A stretch of 29,263 nt of DNA from JBBRTJ01 sp038244535 (GTDB lineage Bacteria > Actinomycetota > Acidimicrobiia > Acidimicrobiales > Ilumatobacteraceae): NCBI GenBank assembly GCA_038244535.1, contig JBBRTJ010000043.1, positions 1 through 29,263 on the forward strand, read 5' to 3'. The translations under genes and the position numbers were made by a program. Positions 23,669-29,263 of this stretch are shown here, one piece after another. The stretch's first letter is position 1; the number at the start of each line of letters is the position of its first letter. The notes below the pieces were generated by a model. It worked only from the letters and a program-made list of their open reading frames with translations, searched no databases and was not told the DNA's origin.

Positions 23669-25003
23669 TCAGCCAGCGATCTTGGTTCGGATCGCAGCGG
23701 CAGCATCCTTGAAGGCTTGCTGCGGATCGCCCTTGCCGGTGAGGACGAGGGTGTAGGCGTTCTTGAACGCATCCCACACCGCAGACATCTGCGGGATGGC
23801 GGGAAGCGGCTGGCCGTTGGCGCCGGCCTTGCCGAACCCGGTGACGTCGATGTCGTCGCTGACCTTGGCCAGTGCGCTCAGCAGTGCCGGGGGACGGCCA
23901 CCGACCTTGTAGAGCGCGAGTTGCGTCGCCTCGGTACCGAGGTAGTCGGTGACGAACGTCTTGGCCAGCGCGGCCTTCTTGGTGAAGTTCGACACCATGA
24001 AGCCCTGAACGCCGACGAACGGTTGGGCCTGCTTGCCGGCCAGGGTCGGGAAGGGATCAACGCTGTACTTGATGCCCTTGGCCTTGAAGCCCTTGGTCTT
24101 GTCGGACGTGGCCCAGGGCCCGGTGATGGCGAAGGGGGCCTTCCCACTGCCGAACTTGTCGATCATGATGTCGTAGGTCACGTCGGAGGAGATCAGTCCC
24201 TCCTTGGCCCACTTGGCGAACATCGTGGCGGCGTTGAGGCCACCGGCGCTGTCGATCCCGAGGTCCTTCGCGTCGTAGGTGCCGTCAGCGTTCTGCTTGA
24301 AGATGTACCCACCGGCCCCGGTGAACAGCGGCTCGTTGTGGTACGGATCTGCAGGGCCTTGCTGCACGGCGATCGGCAGGTCGACCTTGCCGGCGGCCTT
24401 CAGGTCGAGGGCCGCCTTCTCGACCTCTTCCCAGGTCGCCAGGGCGTTGGGCACGAGGTCGGTGTTGCGGATGAGGGCGATGTTCTCGACCGCGTAGGGC
24501 AGGCCGTACACCTTGCCGCTGTAGGTGAAGCCCTGGACCGCGACCTTCTGGTAGAGGGCGGGGTTGCCGATGTCGACGGGCTGAATGGCGCCGCTGGTGA
24601 CCAGCTCGCCCAGCCAGTCGTGGGCGCCGACGATGACGTCGGGGCCTTCACCCGTCGGCCCGACGATGCTCAACTGGCTGCGGATCTGGTCGAAGGCGAC
24701 CTGCTGGACGACGACCTTGATGCCCTCCTTGGCTCCGAACGCATCGGCGATCGGCTTGAGGACGGGAGCCCGCGTGTCGTCGGCCCAGATCACGAGGTCG
24801 GCATCGCCGCGCTTGGGAATGGTCGTGGTCGTGGTGGCACCGACCGCCGTGGTGCCCGGAGCAGCGGTCGTGGTGACCGCCGCTGTCGTGGTGCCGGCGG
24901 CCGACGTCGACGTCGCCCCTCCGGACTTGCTGCTGCTCCCGCAGGCCGCGGCGACGATGGTGACGCCGATCGATACTGCCAGGAGGTTCTTTCCGAGTCT
25001 CAC
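23669..25003 (-). CDS. malE: Sugar ABC transporter substrate-binding lipoprotein (MalE type)
   Basis: This 444-residue lipoprotein is the binding protein of the maltodextrin importer. The GTG start at 25003 has GGGGGAG eight or so bases upstream. The signal peptide is LLAVSIGVTIVAAAC, followed by GSSSKSGG and a Thr/Ala/Pro linker (about 27-65). The mature domain begins GDADLVIWADDTRAPVLKPIADAFGAKEGIKV and shows MalE-like DVIVGAHDWLGELVTSGAIQP, YKVPYA-like VYGLPYAVENIALIRN, APFAITGPWA and PFVGVQGFMVSNFTKK. The C-terminus GDPQQAFKDAAAAIRTKIAG fits the family. Its lipobox region (VAAACGSSSK) is the same as that of the peptide-binding lipoprotein in this window. It is the first gene of the mal operon. 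Confidence 0.93.
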   Translation of the reverse strand: MRLGKNLLAVSIGVTIVAAACGSSSKSGGATSTSAAGTTTAAVTTTAAPGTTAVGATTTTTIPKRGDADLVIWADDTRAPVLKPIADAFGAKEGIKVVVQQVAFDQIRSQLSIVGPTGEGPDVIVGAHDWLGELVTSGAIQPVDIGNPALYQKVAVQGFTYSGKVYGLPYAVENIALIRNTDLVPNALATWEEVEKAALDLKAAGKVDLPIAVQQGPADPYHNEPLFTGAGGYIFKQNADGTYDAKDLGIDSAGGLNAATMFAKWAKEGLISSDVTYDIMIDKFGSGKAPFAITGPWATSDKTKGFKAKGIKYSVDPFPTLAGKQAQPFVGVQGFMVSNFTKKAALAKTFVTDYLGTEATQLALYKVGGRPPALLSALAKVSDDIDVTGFGKAGANGQPLPAIPQMSAVWDAFKNAYTLVLTGKGDPQQAFKDAAAAIRTKIAG

Positions 25004-25054
25004 GTGAGAGCTCCCCCTTCAAGGTGATGTCCCGGGTGAGGCCCACCCAGGTAC

Positions 25055-25140
25055 TTGGTCCTCGCGCTTGCCCAGCCGGACAGCGGCGAACGTCACTGAG
25101 CGTACGCTCCCGCCTCGCGACGGACGAGGACCAAAGGTCC
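25055..25140. promoter_or_regulatory. Palindromes in the divergent malE / SNF2 intergenic region
   Basis: Three elements lie in this 211-nt gap. GAGCGTACGCTC (25098-25109) is a perfect 12-bp palindrome. TTGGTCCTCG (25055-25064) and CGAGGACCAA (25125-25134) are a perfect 10-bp inverted repeat 60 nt apart. GGACC-AAA-GGTCC (25128-25140) is a small inverted repeat overlapping the second arm. They are candidate operators for the mal operon, perhaps for a LacI-type or other dimeric regulator. No regulator gene is in the window. Confidence 0.45.
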
Positions 25141-25202
25141 CTGTTCTCATGACGATGCGGGGTCGATCGTCGGCTCCAACCGTGCGACTGCCAGGACCCG
25201 GA

Positions 25203-25208
25203 TAGGTT
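25203..25208 (+). promoter_or_regulatory. Candidate -10 element of the SNF2 helicase gene (leaderless)
   Basis: TAGGTT (TANNNT) lies 6 nt before the GTG at 25215, and there is no Shine-Dalgarno sequence. It supports the GTG as start. The -35 region is weak. Confidence 0.4.
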
Positions 25209-25214
25209 GCCCGG

Positions 25215-28187
25215 GTGCTGCATGCCGCCTGGCGCGACGGACTCGTCGTGTTCGGCTGGCGGGGGCGGGTGCTCGACCGAAAGACCGTCACCTCCTTGGC
25301 TGCGACCGTGTTCGTCGACCACGACGTCCGGTGGGCGGCCGAGGAGCTGCTACTCGCGGTGCCCGGCCGCGCCCGGCCTCTCGAGGTCGTCGCCGTCGCG
25401 GTGTCCGTCCCGGTGGCCGGCCAAGCCTTCCTCGTGCGCCAGTGGGTGCCGTGGCGCTCGCTCAGCCCGTCATTGGCCTGGTTCTCGATGGTCGCGCTCG
25501 CCGCCGACGCCATGGCCGTGGCCGGAGCAGTCGTTCCCAGCCTCACCACTACTGCCAAGGGCGCCCAAGCCGGCTGGGCCCCGGTCATCGACGACCGTGC
25601 CGCCCAGCTGCTCGTCGCGCTCACCACCGCCCAGCCCGAGGTGGTCGGTTCAATCGAGCGCGATGCCGCGCCGTGGCAGATCACCCAGGCGGCGTTCGGG
25701 GCCTTCGTCGACGACGCGGTTCGAAGCCGTCTCTTCGACGTCCCAGCATCGCTCGCCGCCTCGACCGGGCGCGGTGCGGCAACCGTGGTGGCCAACCGCT
25801 TCCTGGCCGGGCTGACGAGCGAGGACGGCGAGGTGCTCGCCCGAACCGCTCCAGAGCGGGCCGCAGCAGCTCGGCTGGCCACCGCGCTGCGGCGGTGGAC
25901 CGAACCGCTCAGCGGCCGGTCCCCCCTGGCCGATGTCAAGGTGCGCGCTCGGGTGGTGCCGCCCGACGAGCTCGACCTCGACGCGTTGTCCGTCGACCCC
26001 ACGTGGAAGGACCTCCCGCTCGAGGACGTGCCGTGGATGGTCGAGCTCGAGCTGAGCCCCGCCGACGACCCGAGCCTGTTCGTCGCCGCCGCCGACGTGT
26101 GGGACGCGGACGGGGCGACCGCCCTCGGAGTCGAGCACGAGCGCGCCGGCGCCGCGCTGGTCCTGGCGACGCGGCGCATCAAGACGCTCTCGCCGACGCT
26201 CCACGGCGCCCTCGATCCCGAGCAACCAGCGACCGCCCTGCTGAGCCTCACCGATGCGATCACGTTCCTCACCGACGAGGCAGCCGGTCTCGATGACGCC
26301 GGCATCGCCGTGCTGCTGCCGGCCTGGTGGGGATCGCGCGCGAAGGCCAGGGTGTCTGGTCGGGCTACCCCAGCCGAGGCCGCCGTCACGCCCGCCGGCC
26401 TCGACTCGCGCTCGCTGGCCCAGGTCGACTGGCGGCTCGCGCTCGGCGATGTCCGCCTCGATGACGCCGAGCTCGAGCGGCTCGCCGCGGCGAAGGCACC
26501 ACTCGTCCACCTCCGGGGGCGATGGGTCGCCTTCGATCCGCACCAGGTGCGTCATGCGCTCACGACGCTTGGCGATCACCGACGCGACCGGGCCGTGCTC
26601 GGTCCGCTCGACGTCGTGCGCCTCGGGGCCGAAGCCGAGCGGTCCGGCGACGACCTCGAGGTCGAGGGCACCGACTGGGTGGCTGAGTTGCTGGCCGGCC
26701 TCCCCGACGACCGCATCGAGCCCGTCATGGAACCGTCGTCGTTCGCCGGCACGCTGCGGCCCTACCAGCGCCGTGGGCTCGGGTGGATGGCGTTCCTGGC
26801 CCGGTTGGGGTTGGGCGGCTGCCTCGCCGACGACATGGGGCTCGGCAAGACCGCGCAGCTGCTGGCGCTGCTTGTCCACGAGCGAGCCGGTGGCACGACC
26901 CCCAGCACCACCATCGGACCCACGCTCGTCGTGTGCCCGCTCTCGGTCGTGCGCACCTGGGAGCTCGAGGCGGCTCGCTTCACACCGTCACTTCGCGTCG
27001 TCGTGCACCACGGCGCCGAACGATCAAAGGACGACGCACTCGTCGAGGAGGTCATGGGAGCAGACCTCGTGATCACCACCTACGCCATCGCCACGCGCGA
27101 CGTGGCCACCCTGTCGCGAATCGGCTGGCGGCGGTTGGTGGCCGACGAGGCGCAGCACGTCAAGAACCCGGGCACCGCAGCGGCCCGGGCCCTGCGACGC
27201 ATCAAGGCGCCCCAGCGGCTCGCGCTCACCGGGACCCCGGTCGAGAACCGACTGAGCGAGCTGTGGGCGGTGTGCGACCTCGTGAACCCCGGCCTGCTCG
27301 GCTCAGCCACCTCGTTTCGCGAACGGTTCGCCGTGCCGATCGAACGTCACCGCGACCCCGAGGCAACGGCGCGGCTGCGCTCGCTCGTCCAGCCGTTCCT
27401 CCTGCGCCGTTCGAAGTCCGACCGCGCGCTCGTGCCGGAGCTACCGCCAAAGGTCGAGCAGGTGGCGTGGGCCACGCTCACCCGCGAGCAGGCCAGCCTC
27501 TACCGCTCCGTCGTCGACGTCCTCCTCACCCGCTTGCGCACGCTCGAAGGCATGGACCGCAGGGGCGCCATCCTGGCCGCCATCGTGCGCCTCAAGCAGA
27601 TCTGCAACCACCCCGCCCAGTACCTCGGCGATGGCTCTCGCCTCGAGGGGCGCTCGGGCAAGCTGACCCGCTTCGACGAACTGGTCGACGACGTGCTCGA
27701 TTCCGACGGCTCGATGCTCGTGTTCACGCAGTACCGGGTGATGGGCGAACTGCTCCAGCAGCACCTGCACCACCGCATCGGGTTGGACGCTCCGTTCCTG
27801 CACGGTGGTGTAGCCAAGGCCCGGCGCGACCGCATGGTCGAGCGGTTTCAAGACGGCTCGGCCGGGCCGATCCTGCTCGTGAGCCTCAAGGCAGGAGGCA
27901 GCGGCCTCAACCTCACCGCCGCCAACGAGGTGGTCCACTACGACCGCTGGTGGAACCCCGCCGTCGAGGACCAGGCCAGTGATCGCGCGTGGCGGATCGG
28001 TCAGCAGCGCTCGGTGCTCGTCCACAAGCTGGTGTGTCAGGGCACCGTCGAGGAACGCATCGACGAGCTCATCAACGCCAAGAAAGACCTCGCGTCCCGC
28101 GTGATCGGCGAGGGTGAGGGCTGGCTCACCGAGCTCACCACCGACGAGCTGCGCGACCTCCTCGTGCTCCGGGAGCCGCGACGATGA
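25215..28187 (+). CDS. SNF2/Rad54-family DEAD/DEAH-type helicase (DNA translocase)
   Basis: This 990-residue protein has a long N-terminal half (1-500) like the SNF2-associated domain of bacterial SNF2 proteins, then a complete SF2 ATPase core. Motif I is ADDMGLGKTAQ (about 539-549), motif Ia VVCPLSVVRTWELE, motif II VADEAQHVKNP (about 642) and motif III LALTGTPVENRLSELW. The C-terminal lobe has MLVFTQYRVMGELLQ, LVSLKAGGSGLNLTAANEVVHYDRWWNPA and the motif VI segment DQASDRAWRIGQ. Such proteins use ATP to move along DNA and remodel protein-DNA complexes or aid repair. The GTG start is supported by a -10 element. Its ATG-overlapping partner encodes a SWIM protein. Confidence 0.93.
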   Translation: MLHAAWRDGLVVFGWRGRVLDRKTVTSLAATVFVDHDVRWAAEELLLAVPGRARPLEVVAVAVSVPVAGQAFLVRQWVPWRSLSPSLAWFSMVALAADAMAVAGAVVPSLTTTAKGAQAGWAPVIDDRAAQLLVALTTAQPEVVGSIERDAAPWQITQAAFGAFVDDAVRSRLFDVPASLAASTGRGAATVVANRFLAGLTSEDGEVLARTAPERAAAARLATALRRWTEPLSGRSPLADVKVRARVVPPDELDLDALSVDPTWKDLPLEDVPWMVELELSPADDPSLFVAAADVWDADGATALGVEHERAGAALVLATRRIKTLSPTLHGALDPEQPATALLSLTDAITFLTDEAAGLDDAGIAVLLPAWWGSRAKARVSGRATPAEAAVTPAGLDSRSLAQVDWRLALGDVRLDDAELERLAAAKAPLVHLRGRWVAFDPHQVRHALTTLGDHRRDRAVLGPLDVVRLGAEAERSGDDLEVEGTDWVAELLAGLPDDRIEPVMEPSSFAGTLRPYQRRGLGWMAFLARLGLGGCLADDMGLGKTAQLLALLVHERAGGTTPSTTIGPTLVVCPLSVVRTWELEAARFTPSLRVVVHHGAERSKDDALVEEVMGADLVITTYAIATRDVATLSRIGWRRLVADEAQHVKNPGTAAARALRRIKAPQRLALTGTPVENRLSELWAVCDLVNPGLLGSATSFRERFAVPIERHRDPEATARLRSLVQPFLLRRSKSDRALVPELPPKVEQVAWATLTREQASLYRSVVDVLLTRLRTLEGMDRRGAILAAIVRLKQICNHPAQYLGDGSRLEGRSGKLTRFDELVDDVLDSDGSMLVFTQYRVMGELLQQHLHHRIGLDAPFLHGGVAKARRDRMVERFQDGSAGPILLVSLKAGGSGLNLTAANEVVHYDRWWNPAVEDQASDRAWRIGQQRSVLVHKLVCQGTVEERIDELINAKKDLASRVIGEGEGWLTELTTDELRDLLVLREPRR

Positions 28188-28885
28188 GCCGTCGAGGTGA
28201 GATCGGCTGGGCCACCGACCTGCTCGGCCACCTGCTGGCGGCACGGTCCGATCACGGCCGGGTCGTGCGGGGCAAGGAGCTGGCCGACACCGGACGGGTT
28301 CACCACCTCACGATCGGTCCGGGCCGGGTCGCCGCCGAGGTGGCCGGCAGTCGAGCCGAGCGGTACCGCGTGACCGTCGAGCTCGCGGCCGAGGGCGGCC
28401 CCCCCACCAATGCCGGCCAGCTCCACTTCACCTGCACCTGCCCCGATTGGGGCGACCCGTGCAAGCACGGCGTAGCCGTCGTCCTGGCTCTCGCCGAGCG
28501 ATTGGACAGTGCTCCGCAGGAGGCCGGCGAGTGGTGGGGTGGCCCCGCACCCGAGGCGTCGGCGCGCTCGGCCCCGCTCGGCCCGACCACCGCGACCAAG
28601 GCCCCGAAGGCCAAGGCCCGGCCTGTGATCGAACTCCGATACCCCTTGCCTGCGGCCGACGCCCGGCCGACGTGGGCCGACGACGTGCACCCCGCTCCCG
28701 CCTCGACCACCCTCGAGGCCTGGCTCGGCGGCATCGCCTCGTGGACCACGCCCGTCACCCACCGCATCGATGATCCTGTCGGCGCCCTCCTCGAGCTCGG
28801 ATCACTCGAGGTCGACGGCATCGACCTCGCACCGGCGCTCGCGCTGCTCGTGGCCACCCTGGTCGAGCCACCCCCAGTCCCCTAG
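28184..28885 (+). CDS. SWIM zinc-finger protein coupled to the SNF2 helicase
   Basis: This 233-residue protein has a SWIM zinc finger: Cys84 and Cys86 in FTCTCPDWG, then Cys93 and His95 in DPCKHGVAVVLALAE (CxC...CxH). SWIM domains bind DNA or proteins and often accompany bacterial SNF2 ATPases. Residues 1-80 form the leading domain seen in such partners (GRVVRGKELADTGRVHHLTI). A Pro/Ala/Lys-rich linker follows (about 110-145), and the C-terminal 90 residues are unrecognised. The ATG overlaps the helicase stop by 4 nt (ATGA), so translation is coupled and the two probably act together on DNA. Confidence 0.88.
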   Translation: MSRRGEIGWATDLLGHLLAARSDHGRVVRGKELADTGRVHHLTIGPGRVAAEVAGSRAERYRVTVELAAEGGPPTNAGQLHFTCTCPDWGDPCKHGVAVVLALAERLDSAPQEAGEWWGGPAPEASARSAPLGPTTATKAPKAKARPVIELRYPLPAADARPTWADDVHPAPASTTLEAWLGGIASWTTPVTHRIDDPVGALLELGSLEVDGIDLAPALALLVATLVEPPPVP

Positions 28886-28934
28886 CGGCGTTGCCGCCGA
28901 CCTGCTCGACCCACCTCGCCGTCGGGCCTGTCAC

Positions 28935-28947
28935 AACGCGTCGCGTT
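28935..28947. promoter_or_regulatory. Small palindrome upstream of the FAD oxidoreductase gene
   Basis: AACGCG-T-CGCGTT is a perfect 6-bp inverted repeat with a 1-nt centre, 39 nt before the ATG at 28987. It may be an operator; nothing else in the 101-nt gap stands out. Confidence 0.25.
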
Positions 28948-28986
28948 CAGACGTCGAGATAGCAGGACCGTCGAAGGGAGCAACAG

Positions 28987-29263
28987 ATGGACGAGGCGAC
29001 GCGCGACGTCGACGTCGTGGTGGTGGGGGGTGGGCTCGCTGGGCTGGTGGCGGCCACGTTGGTGGCCAAGGCCGGGCGATCGGTGATCGTGGTGCCCGGC
29101 CCGCAGCCCGGCGGTCGGGCCCGCACCGTCGAGCGCAACGGGTTCCTGCTCAACACAGGTCCGCACGCGCTCTACCAGCGCGGTGCGGCGGCGGCACACC
29201 TTCGCGCCCTCGGCATCAACCCCGCCGGCGCCAAGCCCGCGAGCTCCGGAGCCATGGGCCTTC
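28987..29263 (+). CDS. FAD-dependent oxidoreductase (phytoene desaturase/amine oxidase-like), 3' end outside window
   Basis: The first 92 codons of a gene are present and it runs off the window. The N-terminus DVDVVVVGGGLAGLVAATLVAKAG is a classic FAD-binding GxGxxG Rossmann motif. VIVVPGPQPGGRARTVERNG follows, where GGRARTVE matches the second conserved element of the amine oxidase/phytoene desaturase superfamily (GGR-x-x-T). GFLLNTGPHALY continues the family pattern. GAAGGGAG (28973-28980) is a good Shine-Dalgarno sequence 6 nt before the ATG. The substrate cannot be told from this fragment; carotenoid, flavin monooxygenase and amine substrates are all possible. Confidence 0.85.
   Translation, partial: MDEATRDVDVVVVGGGLAGLVAATLVAKAGRSVIVVPGPQPGGRARTVERNGFLLNTGPHALYQRGAAAAHLRALGINPAGAKPASSGAMGL

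Overview
The window is a high-GC chromosomal segment of an actinobacterium, most likely from the class Acidimicrobiia. Supporting signs are strong G/C preference at third codon positions, frequent GTG and TTG starts, a CarD-type RNA polymerase regulator, DUF4032 and DUF2237 proteins, and two binding-protein lipoproteins with Thr/Ala-rich linkers after the lipid cysteine. The class assignment is inference; no rRNA or tRNA gene is present.

Layout. 1-1100: a DUF2237 gene cut near its start, then a VapBC toxin-antitoxin pair on the minus strand. 1169-2281: a thioredoxin-fold protein (plus strand) whose frame is interrupted once by TGA, exactly at the first active-site cysteine position (W-TGA-G-C-R). 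A SECIS-like hairpin follows the TGA. I read it as a candidate selenoprotein, and it is the most interesting item here. 1853-4348 (minus): a sulfite/nitrite reductase haemoprotein and a doubtful downstream ORF. 4416-9497 (minus): CarD, a quinone-reductase-like MDR enzyme, then an E2 and a fused E1 alpha/beta of a 2-oxoacid dehydrogenase complex. 9561-15319 (minus): a complete dipeptide/oligopeptide ABC importer in the order A-B-C-D-F. 15448-16764 (plus): a ClC-type chloride channel/antiporter, convergent with the next block. 16767-25003 (minus): a maltose/maltodextrin block of binding protein, two permeases, a cytoplasmic GH13 glycosidase, a MalK-like ATPase and a DUF4032 kinase-like protein. 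25215-28885 (plus): an SNF2 helicase overlapping a SWIM zinc-finger gene. 28987-29263: the first part of a FAD-dependent oxidoreductase that runs off the end.

How the genes work together. The two ABC systems supply peptides and alpha-glucans. The GH13 enzyme has no signal peptide, so it probably cleaves imported maltodextrins in the cytoplasm, and the MalK-like ATPase encoded after it would drive uptake. The E1/E2 proteins would oxidise branched-chain or related 2-oxoacids, which peptide catabolism could supply; no E3 is present.

Expression signals. Seven gene starts without a Shine-Dalgarno sequence have a TANNNT -10 element 6-8 nt before the start codon, the arrangement of leaderless transcripts. 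Genes with good Shine-Dalgarno sequences lack this. Long perfect hairpins lie after both binding-protein genes, at the junctions with their permease genes, and a 12-bp inverted repeat lies upstream of the E2/E1 operon. I found no CRISPR array, insertion sequence, prophage or RNA gene.
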